Assembly: GCF_000165425.1 (NCBI RefSeq)
Contig: NW_001798962.1
Span: 65,705-129,704 of the forward strand
Direction: 5' to 3'
Source: Paramecium tetraurelia
Taxonomy: Eukaryota > Ciliophora > Oligohymenophorea > Peniculida > Parameciidae
DNA length: 64,000 bases
Under the pieces are notes generated by a model. It was not told where the DNA came from. It worked only from the letters and a program-made list of their open reading frames with translations, and searched no databases. The position numbers were made by a program, and so were the translations under genes. Position 1 is the stretch's first letter, and each line of letters starts with the position of its first letter. Positions 21,557 to 34,560 of the stretch are shown here, in pieces.

Positions 21557-24107
21557 ATGATGAGGAGTTTAACTTTAGAAGGCAGTTTGAAATTTAATAA
21601 AGAGCAGTAGAGCCGAAACAACTATGCAAAGTAATATGATGGTTTTAAATAGTTCAAAGATATATTGAATCAAGCTATTGATTTGAACAAGAGGAAGATA
21701 AGTGAATTGGCTTCATATAAGAGATAATAAGTAAGTGAGGAAACTTCTAATGGCACACAACAATAATTGGATTTTATACAGGAACAGACTGACGAAGTTT
21801 TAACCTATTAATAATACTTGAAGACGAAGTTAGATCAAATCCTAAAGGCAAAACTGTTAACAGAGAGGAGAATCAATAACTTTAAGGATAATCTACGACA
21901 TATCAAGACTCAGCCTAATCATGTTCATAGAGAATTAGATGATAAAGTTAAGATGATGCTCAAGAAAACCCAACATTTCACGAATCAGTTTTAGAAGGAA
22001 ATGCAGAAATTCAGAAGCTAATCTGAGAGGAATCAGGAGAAGTAGTGTAGGGATGCAGAAAATAGTGAATTTGAAATCAAAGAAATCTAGTTAAAGGTTA
22101 AAAAATGCAAATAAAAAAATTAAGAATTATTACATTAAATTTGTATTTTGACAGAACAGGAAGAATAGAAGAAGTACAAATTATAGGAGTGCTTCAAAAT
22201 TAGGGAATATATTGAATTTTTTATGGATGCTAAGTTAAAAGTTGTTGATTAAATATAAGGAAATCAAAATCAATTGTAAGAGTTAGGTTAATCACTGCAA
22301 TAATAAAATGATAAAACATTAACAAGAGACGAGATCTTGAATCAAGTAGATGAGTTCTACAAAACACAAGATATTGGTGAATTGACCAAACAAATTATCA
22401 GCACTTACCATTATCTACTTGAACACTAGAATATGCAAACGAATGAATACAATTTTTTTACTGAAGAAAAAACCTTAAGACAATAGCAAATCTTGCAATT
22501 GAACCAAGAATTATCGCAACTAAAGAACATGTGCAATCTATCAATAGACGATCACACTAACTTTGGTTCATACAATAACACTATTATTGAGGGACCGCAA
22601 ATAATTCATGAGAACTATTAATTGAATTATCATTTGCATGGATATCAACTATGTTTAATAACCATATATCAGAAATTGATTGACATGATTCAAAGGTTGT
22701 GTAATAATGTGATTTGGTTATAAGAGACGACAAAAACTATTCCAAAATCTTTGGACAACAAATGCATGCAATACCTCAAAAACTTTACAAAGGCTGATTT
22801 CAATCTCTATGTTCCACTTGCTACTTAGAGTGTTCCTGTTAATAAATCCACAAACTCAAAGCATATTGGATAGTATGTTTGTATTGGAAAGAGGAATGGT
22901 AGCATTACCAGTGAAGAGATTCTTAGTGAACAAAAAATAGAATCCATAACTAGATTTCCGAGTTAGCAACTGGCTAAATTTAAAACGCATAAAGATTTTG
23001 AATTCATTGTTAATTAATGGAATGATCTAATAAAGAGTGATTTCCTTTTCTAAACTTTGTAATTAGACATCAGTTTGGACGATATCGATGTCACATTAAG
23101 CAATCATGAAATTATTTGTCATTTATATGATTAATATTCTAAACTCATTAAAGAAGCAGATATTAAAAAGCATTTCGAATTACAATTTTCATACTACAGA
23201 GACATAATGAGACATATTTACAAAAACAATCAAAATTTTAATCCGAAAGCTTTAACATTGAAATAAAAGTTCAATAATGAAGTAACTTCTCCCTTTTTGC
23301 TGCAAATTAAATAGCTTTAATTGAAGAGATTGCAAGAATAGGCTAATAGTACTCATTTGGATGATGAAAGCAATTTTAAAATGAATTCTAATAAAGCAAT
23401 CAATACTTCAGATGATAGAAAATACCATGAATACTTCATTCATCAGAGTTCAAAAATAAAGAAACACTTCCCTGTTCTACAAGATCAATTAGTTACGAAG
23501 ACTCTATAAGATATTGATGTTATGAGACAAAAGGAGTTGAATGAGAATTATCAATAGTCCGACTAGATTTCATCTGATATGGATTATTTAAATTAAGAGA
23601 GGCGGAATTTAAAAGGCATTCTTAGTAAGAAGAAACAAAAACCTTAAACAGCCAACACCAAAACATCCAAGACTGTTACGCGTGAAACATCCAGCACAAA
23701 GACTAAAATCATTAAACAAGTTGATCTGTTAAACAAAATATATAAACGTAAGAATATTTAATAAATATTAATTAGTTTCATCTTCAACTCGTAAATTGGA
23801 AGTCAGCAATAGTTTCAATGCAAATCTGAGTAGGTATACATAAAAAGTGAAAAGAAAAATATCTGATTATTTTACTCCAAAGTTGGATATGGATTTTTGT
23901 CAGAAGGAAGAGAGCAGAATTCTTCTGAAGCCAAATTAGTTTGAAAAAACTCTCTCGGCATCCAAATCAGTGGAACCCTATCCAATGACTCCTCATTCTG
24001 AACAACTGTTATCATTCGATCGAATTGATTCTTTGAGATAGATTCAAGATTCAACGTAATTAGCAAACACTAAGAAAGACAAGGCCTTTTTAATTAAAAG
24101 AAAATGA
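21557..24107 (+). CDS. Large coiled-coil protein, unknown family
   Basis: A frame of about 840 codons starting MMRSLTLEGSLKF. The N-terminal third is strongly coiled-coil (heptad-rich E/K/Q/L, e.g. KYKLQECFKIREYIEFFM), the middle is more globular (QLCLITIYQKLIDMIQRL, KSDFLFQTLQLDISLDDIDV) and the C-terminal 150 residues are basic and disordered, ending AFLIKRK. One 28 nt intron (GTAAGAATATTT...TTAG, near 23750) near the end; without it the frame stops at 23868. Cytoskeletal or basal-body roles are common for such ciliate proteins but unproven here. Confidence 0.8.
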
Positions 24108-24132
24108 ATGATTCTTAATTAATATTATTATT

Positions 24133-24588
24133 ATGGAATACACATAGGATTAAATTCAAGATATCATAAGTTTCGTAGCTCAAAAGTGGGACGAGAGACT
24201 CTTTGAACAAGCAAAGACCAAGTTCCACTCTGTTGTCGAAATCGATTATACATCTTTAGGTGCTCCATCGATTACATAAGATCCAATTGAAACCTTATGT
24301 AATAATTGGAAGATAGTGCTTAGTGGATTCGATAAAACTGTGCATACAGTGAAAGTAACTTAAATTGAGCAGGAGAATGACTTAATTGTAGTGCATTCTT
24401 CAGTTAATGCCTATCATTTTATAGCACATGTGGAAGAGGGAGAGGAATGGACACTGAATGGACGTTATGTGCACAAGTTGAAGAGCATTGAGGGAACGCT
24501 CAAAATTGTTTACATGAAATTGTAGGTGGATGAATAAATGGGTAACCTGAAGTTAATAATGGAATCAACTAAGAGAACAATGTAATGA
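24133..24588 (+). CDS. Small NTF2/SnoaL-like protein
   Basis: A 151-residue intronless frame: MEYTQDQIQDIISFVAQKW, then LFEQAKTKFHSVVEID, a conserved-looking TLCNNWKIVLSGF, and a set of beta strands (DLIVVHSSVNAYHFIAHV, EEWTLNGRYVHKLKS, GTLKIVYMKL). Helix-helix followed by curved strands with W and H in the pocket suggests the NTF2-like fold, but this is a fold-level inference. It starts 25 bases after the stop of the coiled-coil gene on the same strand. Function unknown. Confidence 0.68.
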
Positions 24589-24899
24589 TTAATAAACAAA
24601 TATTTCTTTTATAAAAAGAATATAAATTTATTAATTTTTTGTAAATGATATTGATTCAAATTCAAATCTAAGATGATAAAAATATTAAATTTCAACTATG
24701 ATGTCATTGTTTAATATTATAATTGTGAAGACTTAATTAGTTGCTAATTTTTGCTTGTTATTAATTTTCGAAAAAGGGGTAATTATATATGTTTATTTCT
24801 GAAACACTCACTATTAACTAATCTCCTCAACATTAGCTTCAAACCATTGAATAATCACAATAGCGCATCCAGCCATTCGAGAACATTTAATTTGGCTAG

Positions 24900-25754
24900 A
24901 TGTCGAAATCAACAAAAATTATCCCAGAGCTCAAAATGAGAAAAGTCTATCTGATGAAGGTTTGGTATAATAGAGTAATTTAGGATAAACTGAGGAAGAA
25001 GTATGTTTGGCTGGAAATGAAGATAAATCAATACAAAGAAAAAGATTCAATTTTGCAAGATGAGATGAGTAAGAAATTCCCCCTAACTAATTTAAAGAGT
25101 TCTGCAGGATTTGTCTATGCGATGATGGCAACTCTGATCTTATAAGACCTTGTAAATGCAAAGGATCTCTATAATTTATTCATGAGAATTGTCTGAAATT
25201 ATGGGTCTTAGAAAAGCAAGGGATAGAGAAGGTCTATCAAAATGATGTAATCTCATTCGTATATAAAAAAGTTAGATTGCGAAGTATGTCATTCGAAGTT
25301 TTTAATGGAGACTAAATTCTCTAATTAAAGGTAACTGAGAATGTTAAGAAGTGCACCAAGAGCTAGAATATGTTGCTGGACAATTGAAATAATCATGTCT
25401 CTAGGGATGCTTGGAACCATTATTGCCTTGATCTATTAGATTGTTGTAAGATTCAAATATTATAAAATATAGAACGGAAAAATAGAACCTCTGATATTGG
25501 CAGGCACAACTATATTTGTTATTTTATTGATTCTGATTCTCTCCTTGATTTATGTAAGCTGCGTGGATTAGATTTCAATTGAAGTTCTCGACCCTTGGAG
25601 ATTCATTGATGTACAAATGGAGAGTGATTCTAAATCTATTTCGATACTTGAATTAGACAACTCAAACAAGTAGACTATTTAGATTATTAACAAAAGTGAT
25701 TAAAGAAATAATGTGCGCTTTTCCACTATAAATATAATTTAGATACAGAATTGA
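24900..25754 (+). CDS. RINGv (MARCH-type) membrane E3 ligase
   Basis: RINGv fingers (C4HC3) recruit ubiquitin E2 enzymes; MARCH proteins pair them with membrane helices. Here: FCRICLCDDGNSDLIRPCKC, then GSLQFIHENCLKLW, and after an intron (GTAATCTCATTCG..., near 25236) LDCEVCHSKF. Two membrane helices follow (IIMSLGMLGTIIALIYQIVV and ILAGTTIFVILLILILSLIY). An earlier 29 nt intron (GTAAGAAATTCC...AAAG, near 25052) joins QDEM to KFCRIC. ATG at 24900 and 24936 are both in frame; the first is used. About 265 residues. Targets unknown. Confidence 0.85.
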
Positions 25755-25889
25755 ATTCAAAAGCACTATGTTTATGATTCTATTGTTTTATGCATAAATT
25801 ATTAATATTGAAGAATAATATGAAAATGCATTTAATTTATGCATTAAAACAAAAGGAATAATTAATTCATATCTCTTAATCAAACAAAA

Positions 25890-26698
25890 ATGATTGAATA
25901 TAGTATAAAAACAAAGAAGGCCTCAAATTTAAATAAAGGATTCAAATTTGTAGTATTAATGTATGAGATCATTGATCAAAATGCATTATCCCCAAGTCTG
26001 AAACAATCTAATTTTATTTCAAGTATTAGTAAGAATTTTAGTTTATATTAGTCTATGGTTAGCCTTAAGAGTATTTGAAATTTGAATTAATGATTATAAT
26101 TCCGTTTTCATCTCAGAGTAATATCAATAATTTTAATATATTAATTTAATCTAATAGGGTAATGTTATTGTAACATCAAATCAAACAAAATAACAAACAA
26201 ATTAGGACATAATTAAAAATTCGATGAAGTTTGATAATATAGCATCTAAATAAAGTAAGAAAGAAAGTAATTAAATATAAAAATAATTTAACTATTGTAA
26301 AATAAATATCTCAAAATAAAAACTCACAGAACTGAATTCCTTTGACTTAAGTTAATGAGAAGCCAATAAATAAACATCACAAAATTGTTTCCAAGAACTT
26401 ACTGATAGAGTAACTCATTTTTGAAATTTCTTAAAAACTCAATAAAGAAGTTGCAGTAATCAAATATCGAAATAAATAGTGGAAGTTCCAATTGCAATAT
26501 TAAATAAGGTATTTAGAATATAGCCACAAATTTGAATCCATGTCTTAATAATTAAAAAGAGTAGTTCAAGAAGGGATATAAATTATAAAAGAATGCCTAA
26601 TGTAAAGATTATTCAGAAGTGAAATTAATGAAGTACGTGATCATTATTAGACAGAGATTCCATTATTAATCTTATAAATTAAATTTTGGGTACTCTGA
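25890..26698 (+). CDS. Hypothetical multi-exon protein
   Basis: Several coding-like pieces in different frames, needing introns I could not place uniquely. The first reads MIEYSIKTKKASNLNKGFKF, the second continues IYGQPQEYLKFELMIIIPFS, and the last is a clean frame of about 100 codons (LIEQLIFEISQKLNKEVAVI, KRVVQEGIQIIKECLMQRLF) ending TGA at 26696-26698. The final segment looks helical. No family recognised. Outer bounds are tentative. Confidence 0.4.
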
Positions 26699-26867
26699 TA
26701 TTCTAAGATATGGACTATAATGTACTTTCATTTTCACCTCTGAACAATATCATATATTTGAAAAAAGATCAATAAATAATGATTTACCATAAGGAAAATA
26801 TATGTTTATAATTATTTAGAATTCAGAAATGATTTAATTTAATGGAAATTAATATATATAAATGTTA

Positions 26868-27710
26868 TCAATTCTATCTATTAGATAGATTATCTTTGAT
26901 AAGGTCTGCCATCTTTAAAAATAATAGAATGATGTCCCAATAAATGGTTACACTTCCACTCACATCATCGGCCTTATTGATATCATATGAATCTCCACAA
27001 CTAGATATTGAATCGATACTACTTCAAATTAGTGTAAGTGTCATAGAGCAATAGGAAGGCAAACAAAAAGGAGGACAACGATATGAACATAATCCAAAAG
27101 AGGGATATCTTGGTAAATATTGTGAATAGTTCAAACACTATCAATATGCTGGCTGATACAAATAGCACTGCTCCAGAATATGTTATCTTTCTTCTAACAG
27201 TTGAGGAGTATAAAAACAAAAAGAATATTAAGCCTATTTAAAAACTTTAACTTACTTGCAAAATTAACAAAGAGCAGCAATCCAATTTAGGAATTGCCAA
27301 ATGCAACAAGGCAGCCACAAACAGAAGCAAATGATAATGTGAATACAATAAACACTAACCAATTGGTTGGAGACAAGGTAATTTGATTACGATAAATCAA
27401 AGCCAGAGTGGCTGTTCCTACACAAATTCCTAGACTTAACCAAAATATCCATCGATATTATTCTAGGAAATTGTCTAATGCAGGAATAGAATGCACAATC
27501 CAGACATAGACACCTAAAAGGGAAGTTGTAATTGAAATGCTTACAGATAATGATCATCTACAAGAATAATTTGGAAAACAGGTTTCTAGCATAAATCACT
27601 CTGCCATTAAAAGATTAATCGTAGGCATTGACTACTTCTGTGGTTTGTGCTTGTTTATTCCTTGTGGAAAGACGAGGATCTCCAGTTCGAATAGAACTTT
27701 CAAATAACAT
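26868..27710 (-). CDS. Bax-inhibitor-1 / Lifeguard (TMBIM) family protein
   Basis: TMBIM proteins are multi-pass membrane proteins, often pH-sensitive calcium leak channels. The N-terminus is polar (MLFESSIRTGDPRLS), followed by about seven helices including WIFWLSLGICVGTATLALIY and FTLFTLSFAFVCGCLVAF. The last piece, SVTIYWDIILLFLKMADLI, matches the family's conserved C-terminal helix with its aspartates. Several introns interrupt it (for example before CVYVWIV and after NFAS). Membrane location, probably ER or Golgi, is inferred. Confidence 0.8.
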
Positions 27711-27906
27711 AATAAATTAACAATAATTATTGTATAAAATAATTGAGTAGTTATATAAATCAAATACATTTAGATATGACATAAACTGATTTGGATAGAA
27801 ACAGAAAGAATCGAATATAGATAGAACAATTGAATCAACAAATAATCTGAGATTAAAGAATGTGTTTGTTGAAATATTCAATAATATTAAATTAATTATC
27901 TTAAAT

Positions 27907-28359
27907 ATGGATTAGGAAATCAGACCAATGCGTTAAAGTATTCTAAAACGATAATCAACTTTCGATAATCCTAATTACATGGAAGAGAAAGAGAAGCAGC
28001 ATCAACAGAATTAGAATAATTTATAGGAAGGTTTGCATGTGCAAATAGATAGTAGTGTGAAAATCATCACGATTCCTGATGTTCATGATGTGCAAGTGTT
28101 TAAGGAACAGGATGAAAGTATAGGGTTATTATATTGTTTAGTTCATTTTCCATAGAAAGTCAATAATTTGAGTGAAGCCGAACTCATCAAGATGGCATTA
28201 AAGTAAAGTGATATATTGTAATAATAGAAAACCTTAGATATGGGAGGAGGACGAATAATGACTGCTATGATTTATATATTGAATGCATATATCATAAATT
28301 AGTTGATTTTTGAGACTCCCATTTAAAGTGAAGATTTGAGTTAGGAAAGATCAAACTGA
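27907..28359 (+). CDS. Hypothetical protein
   Basis: A 150-codon frame from MDQEIRPMRQSILKRQ to TGA at 28357-28359. The middle has beta-like sequence (VKIITIPDVHDVQVF, GLLYCLVHFPQKVNN) followed by SEAELIKMALKQSDIL. Downstream DNA up to about 28545 also looks coding in another frame (for example VCLPFEFPEVGFQSLLDLQ), so the true 3' end may lie further on behind an intron or a frameshift that I could not settle. No family recognised. Confidence 0.5.
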
Positions 28360-28557
28360 AAAGTCACTTCTATTGCGAGTGTGCCTTCCATTTGAATTCC
28401 CTGAAGTTGGATTTCAATCACTTTTGGATTTATAGATTAATTATGAGATGGTGCTTTTTATTATAAATTTTATTTCTTTTTTAATAATTTGTAATTGTTT
28501 CATTAAAATGACCATTACTGAATCAATAAATAATCACGAAGACTTTAAGGAGTGACA

Positions 28558-29822
28558 TCAATAAGTTAAGAATAATACTATGAAAGTAATATCATCAATT
28601 AAGTTATGGCATTTTTACATCCAACTGTTGCATGCAGCCAACATCAACTGATTACAAGCCCCTTCAATATTTGATGTATCATAATATGGAGAGATGCAAT
28701 TGATTATTTATTCTTCACTCAAAAATTCAAATAATCCATCACTCCCCAATATTATGGCTTTATCATTCCTTCCCAAATCGAATTACATGATTTCAGGTTT
28801 ATCACTTACTCCAACTGAATGTGCAATTTCATCCCCAAGTAATCTTGTCATAGCCAAACCAGGAACATTTTGCTTTGTCCACACTCTTAGAGGACCCACA
28901 AAGAGACCTAAGCCATTCATCAGGGGATCTATCCTGCCTCCATTAGCCTGGATTCGATTAGCTTCATCTTTGCAACTCGGCTTGTGATCTCTTGACAACG
29001 GTTTCAATCTCCATGTTTCATCTCGATTCAACAGTACAGCTCTTGAATCCCCCAGGTTTGCACAATAAAGCTAGCTTTATTAATAAAACAATAACCTTAT
29101 TATTTTAAACATACACTATCACTAAAGTCGATCCTGAAAAGGAAATATCAATATGACTCTATTGTAACATATCAGACAGTTATTAAATAATGATCATCAA
29201 CCCTTAAGGAGAACTAAATCTATTGTTTTAATAGTCTACTTTCTCTCGAGCATCATTCTATTCTTGGATACTAACTATGGAAGTTGAGCCTTTACGAATC
29301 CACTAACCAAATGTCCATGTTCGCCATGTCCATCACAAACTGCAAACAGATGAATGCATTCATTATTTTCGATCCTCGCACAACACACATAAGTATCCTG
29401 ATTCACTTTAGAAGCATTGTTTAATTAGAACCCCTTTCTAGATCTTCCTGCATATTTAGCTTTGAATACAAAACTCTCATCGGGAATCAATCTCGATTGG
29501 ATCTTAACTAATTCTGAATGACATCATTACCCAAATTGCTTTACAATTAGACTTTCTCCTAATGAGTGTCTCTTGGTCTAATTTTAAAGGATGTAACCAA
29601 CTAGGATTGCGGAGAATTCTTTGATTCTTCAAAACTTATCTATGCTTTTTTCTTCTGAGGAGTAAACGATGGTAGAATAGTTCTGGGAGATGTATGTTGA
29701 TAGTAGGATGAATTCCCCAAATAATGATTCTTATTCCGAAATGAATGTTCCAGCTTAATAGGAGTGAGTAACAAATGAAACTACTTTTATTATTTGCTCT
29801 TGCCAAGATTATATTAATTCAT
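28558..29822 (-). CDS. PP2C-type Ser/Thr protein phosphatase
   Basis: Metal-dependent phosphatase (PPM). The metal-binding motifs are present in order: NQDTYVCCARI, FAVCDGHGEHGHLVSGF (DGHG), a region with LNRDETWRLKPLSRDHKPS, MTRLLGDEIAHSVGVSDKPE, and DKAIILGSDGLFEF with the last aspartate in NLIDDITFIVLF. An 80-residue disordered N-terminal extension precedes the domain (start MNQYNLGKSK at 29822). Introns include GTAATGATGTC...TTAG (23 nt, near 29505). About 400 residues. Substrate unknown. Confidence 0.88.
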
Positions 29823-29994
29823 TTTATTGCAATTGATATTTTAATCAAATTATACTTTTCTAATAAACTCTAACAAGTATTATTCCATTAAAATATCTCA
29901 TCATTAGTTAAATACCCAATAATTTCCTTGTATCTATTCATAATAATTTAATAAATTGGTTTAATTAATTTTGATTGTAATTAACACAGATATA

Positions 29995-31275
29995 TCAAGC
30001 TTCAATCTTGTTTATTAGTTCCACAGTATCTCCAGGACTACACAGATTAGCACAGGGATATAAATCTTAAATAGTGTCCAAATTCATTGTCTATTTAAAT
30101 ATTAGTAATTACAAATTTAGTCAATGTTTTCTTCTTTTACCAAGTGATTCTCTTTTTTGGGATATCAACCTCAATTATGATGATGTCTCCAACTCCAAAA
30201 TCAAATGACTTATGAGCTGAATTCAAGTCTTTCTACAAGTGTGACCATGAGTACGAATTGTTCGATATGAGATAAGACCTAAAATATAGACAGGACATTA
30301 CCCATGACCAATATTCGTATAATTGAACTTATAATTAGCACTCACTATCACTTCTCTATGGCAAACACCCACTCCAATCCAACCAGCATATTTGATTACT
30401 TTGAAACCAAATTTGTAGACTCCATTCCTTGGAATGCAAGGTTCACAAATAGTAAATCTCTGTCCATTGGATTCAGAAGTCTTTTATTCAGCAATCAAGT
30501 TCTGTCCTGAGATTGTTATGTTGGCACCCTTAAATTGAGGAGAGAATTGAAATGAAATTGATTGCGCTAAATCAACTGCAGCGATTGGTTGGGCTTTAAA
30601 CAAATTGCCCAAATTCTCGACTTTTCCATCAAACTCATTTTGCAAGTCTATCAATTAGTCATTCAGCTATCCGAATTGAGTTTTACATGCATTCATTATT
30701 GCAGAATCAATACTCTGCCTACTAGCAATTCCATTGCTGAATGCGAATTAGTCCAGAATTTATCTAAATAGAGAATTTGAGTACTGGATATTCTTTTTGT
30801 ATTACGGGAAATCGGTGTAGCTGTTGACTAAGTCTAGAAGATAATCTAATGGGATCTTTGAATTGGCAAAAGCCTTAAGTTAATTTTTGAGATCCAAGTA
30901 ATAGGAGTCAACCTTCTTCATTAACTACTTCGAAGTATTCTCCAAGGACTCGTTGAATTTTTGGACCTAGTTGTTTAGAATTAGGTATGCATACAGTTCG
31001 CAAACACTCACTATGTGATCTATCTAGAAAGAGAGACACGTCTAAGATGCTATAAGCACTTTATTCATTGGTGTTATTATTCGCAGACTCAACTGATTGC
31101 AACATGATTTTGAGAGGCAAGGTTTGATGGTTCTGATGTTCTGCATGTTCACAAAGGGCTTTGATTTAATGAAGTTGATATTACGACAAATCAATAAAGT
31201 TTCATTGCATTATTTATCAGCGCATACAATGGAAAGCATGTGTCCATTATGAGTGGGACAAGGGAAATAGTTCAT
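29995..31275 (-). CDS. Zinc-finger / coiled-coil / SPRY-like protein (ciliate TRIM-like family)
   Basis: The N-terminal 60 residues are Cys/His-rich (MNYFPCPTHNGHMLSIVCAD), a B-box-like region, followed by a coiled coil (NTSKQLMKKVDSYYLDLKNQ). The C-terminal domain carries the pattern seen in many ciliate SPRY-like proteins: FCEPCIP-type ICEPCIPRNGVYKFGFKVI, WIGVGVCHREV, YKFNYTNIGHGSYLISNN, YSWSH, then a GD.I.IEVD strand and a final LYPCANLCSPGDTVELI. Introns fit at about 30277 (GTAATGTCCTG...TTTAG, 23 nt) and about 30110 (GTAATTACTAAT...AATAG). A protein-binding or ubiquitin-related role is inferred only. Confidence 0.75.
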
Positions 31276-31348
31276 TAGAGATATATATAATTTAAACAAA
31301 TTAGTATTTTACTCAGTATTACACATAATCACTAAAATTTAATAATAC

Positions 31349-34300
31349 TCATTTTCTTGGTGGTTAGCGTTTTTGAGGTTGATTGGAACGAGGAGGTGGC
31401 CCAGATTATTAAGGTTTATGTTGTTGCGGCTTATTCTAAGGTTTATGCTATGGCTTTTGTTAAGGTCTAGAATTGGCTTTCCTTTTATGTTTATCTACAC
31501 AATAGGAAGATAGATAATACCAGAATCTGAATCCTCGTCTTCGTCATCCTCATCCTGATCACTAATTTTATTGAGATCCAAAACATCAGATAGATCCTCA
31601 TCGTCATCATCATCATCACCATCATCATCATCTCCATCCTCGTCATCTTCTGTGAAATCAGAATCATCATCCCCATCATCACCCTAAATGATTAATAAAT
31701 AGATATTACAGATTCCCCAGGTGAGAATTCACTATCACCAGCCTCTGGATCATCCTCTTCATCACCTTCTTCCTCACTCTCTGCCAGAATATTGGTCCAT
31801 CCTCCATCTTAAACAAATCCTGGAATGTCCTTCTAGATTTATCCCAGAACATTCTTCCAAACCAAGTTTTAACCCACTTCGAAAAAGAGAAGGTTCATCT
31901 AATATAGAAATAATAAAATACTCTATCTAACCAATTCTTGACTCCTTCCAGATCTTTGATATCAATACTCTCAATTCTGAGTACTTGTTTATCGTAGTTC
32001 TTGAATACAAACACAAGATCAAAGGATTTAATGCCTGGAATGATACGTTCGAAACAACAGATTTCTACTTCATTTAGTGTTAAAATAAAGAATGGACTCT
32101 CAACAACATTCATCAAAGTATCACGAGTTGGTTATAAGAATAATCTGGCTCTGTTCCAATTACCTTCAAATCCCAAATCTCTAAATGGTTTTTCAAATGA
32201 TATCTTATAATCTGCTCCCAACTCCTCAATAGTCTTAATGAAAACTTCAAATTCCTTAGCCATCTTTCTTCTGTGCATCCTCAATCTTTCCTCCTCCTCA
32301 ATTTCATCCTCATCATTTCTATTAGTCTTCTTTCTCCCTTCCAAATGTTCTACTGCACCACCAACTTCACAATAGAATTGAACATCATGTGTCTTACGTT
32401 TGCCCAATACGATTGGAGAATGCAAATGAAAATGCAAAGCAGCTATTATATCCTATTCTGGACTTTAATATATGTAATGCTTAATGTTTTTGAATACAAT
32501 GTCCAATTGTTCCTTATTAGAATGGATATAACGAAATCCATTGGTATGCACTTCTAGAATTCCTGCTGCCTTACCAGACCCAAAAGTAGGTCTCACCTTC
32601 AAATCCTTAAAGATTGGTTTTCTACCTCCTTTATTAATTATCAATGGTTCCGTCTCTCCTACATTTTGCTTCTCTCTCTCCACCTACTACTCAGTCTTTA
32701 CTTTCTTTTGTAATGATTTAATTTATAGAATCAAGTTCTGTGGACGATCAGACTTCTTAGATCTATATTATAACTCCTTAATGAAGATGGTTTCACCATC
32801 AACCTTTGGAAACTGAATCTATCCAGCTGTAGTCTCTGAAGTGAAGAAGTTAATTCTGATTGATGATCCCATCTTGCCCTCATCAATTTTACTCACATTC
32901 TTTATACAAGATACATGGAATGGTATATGAGTTCCCATCAATGGTACCAAAAGAGCACACTTTTAATTGTCAATATAAATCTATCCCTTTTAGAGTTCTT
33001 TTGGATATTGCTCTGGTCTTTAGTAACATAGCAATTTGTCCAATTCGCAAAGCTTTGACTTCTTATTGATTTTAAACAAATTAATCTTATTCCAATCTTT
33101 ATCTCCAATTCTGTCTATTTATCCTTTGCCAATTTCTCCTAGTGAATCTGTCTCTATTTTTCATTCTCTCTTTGAATCTAGATTTATTGATTACGAGGTC
33201 TTGCTCGTATGGGTTTATCCTTATCAGTTTAAACTGGAGCTGGTTTTCTCTCAGGCTCGTCTTCCTCTTACAATTGATAAGATATTTATTTGTAAGCCTT
33301 TGGAATTTGTTAGGTGGTGATGGTGGCAGCACCATTAGTAATTACAATTACATCCCCCACTTAAATAGTATAGACAATATTTTTTTATCCGTTAGGAACA
33401 TTCTCCATCACCACATTGACAAAATAGACTTCCCCTTTGGCTACCACATGAGTGGATTTCTCATTTATTACCAAATTGGATTCCTTTAATTCAAGTCCGA
33501 TGCCGTATCCGAGTGAATTGGGCAATTGTAAATTTAATAAATTGAGCTCCTACAATTTTTGTTACAATAATTGAAGGGCTTCCTTGAACACCGAGTTTAG
33601 AGTAGTGCCTATTGTCATCAATGTTATGATTTTGTTTTGGACTTCCAAAATGGCATTATAGAGTTTCTTCTAAATTTCAGTGGGATTTATAAAGAGTGTA
33701 CGGATACAATTGGTGTTGTACTCATTGACTTAGGTACCGAGTTGGATTATTATGACATCTGATGAAAGGTAATCTTTGTTGGGTCCTTCCACCTGTTAGT
33801 AATTGCCTCCACTCTGTATTATTGGAGTATAAGCGAAATCATAGAGACCGTCTTGCAATCCAATCTCTTTCATGACTTTTTGCTTATCGTTTTCCAAAGA
33901 CTGCTCCACCTTCTTGGCCAAGTCCTGATGAGTGATTCGTGTGCCCACATCTATTGAATCTTCTATCTGTTTGATCAATTTCTTAAATAGGCGGGTAGTC
34001 AATTGTGAAGATTGTTAAATAAAACCCTACTCCTAGTCATCTTTAACTGCTAACACATCACCAATCAATTGAGTGGCATCCACTATTTGTTACCAACCCT
34101 TGTACTCATACCATTCCGCTGCCAAACTCCCTGCCTATTTCTCAGTAGTGGGCATCCCCAACTTCACATTTCCTATTTTCTATCGAATCTTGTCGAAGGC
34201 GTCCTTGTTGTCATTCATCTTCTTGTAAAAATGAACCTCAAATTTCCCACTTAATTTGTGCTTGGTCTCTTCCATCATCTGAACTAGAAACTCACTAGAT

Positions 34301-34560
34301 AATCTTACGTTTCTTATCACTTGCCAAGTAAAAAATCTATTTCTTCGTGGCCAAAAACACTGTCTCGATCATATCGTATCCGAACAGCCAAACAAACAAG
34401 GCCTTGGTTTTCGGTTTGATCGATCCGTCCTCCTTTCCAGATAATATACAAATTGCTGGAATGTCCTATTTCATATAGAAATTTCATATACATCATTGAG
34501 TCTGCTCACCAATTATTCCAAATGTCTTTAGAATACATCCGCTATGATCTTTTTATCCAT
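31349..34560 (-). CDS. SPT16: FACT histone chaperone subunit SPT16
   Basis: SPT16 with SSRP1/POB3 forms FACT, which moves histones during transcription and replication. The start MDKKIIADVFQRHLEQL, an aminopeptidase-like N-domain, and the middle-domain landmarks KRKTHDVQFYCEVGG, DEDEIEEEERLRMHRRKMAKE, KPFRDLGFEG, FFILTLNEVEICCFERI and FDLVFVFKNYDKQVLRI match in order. A long aspartate-rich acidic tail follows, as in all SPT16. After a 26 nt intron (GTATTATCTATC...GTGTAG, near 31502-31527) there is an extra basic tail with repeated KPQ units (QKPQHKPQNKPQQHKPQQ) ending PPRK. About 1,030 residues; several short introns. Confidence 0.93.

Noticed and set aside
28694..28987. Plus-strand 97-residue frame
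   Set aside because: Antisense to the conserved PP2C catalytic region.
31491..31682. Methionine-rich minus-strand frame (MMMGMMILIS)
   Set aside because: Out-of-frame reading of the aspartate codons in the SPT16 acidic tail.
33036..33489. Overlapping plus-strand frames rich in Ser/Phe/Leu
   Set aside because: Antisense of the lysine/glutamate-rich middle part of SPT16.
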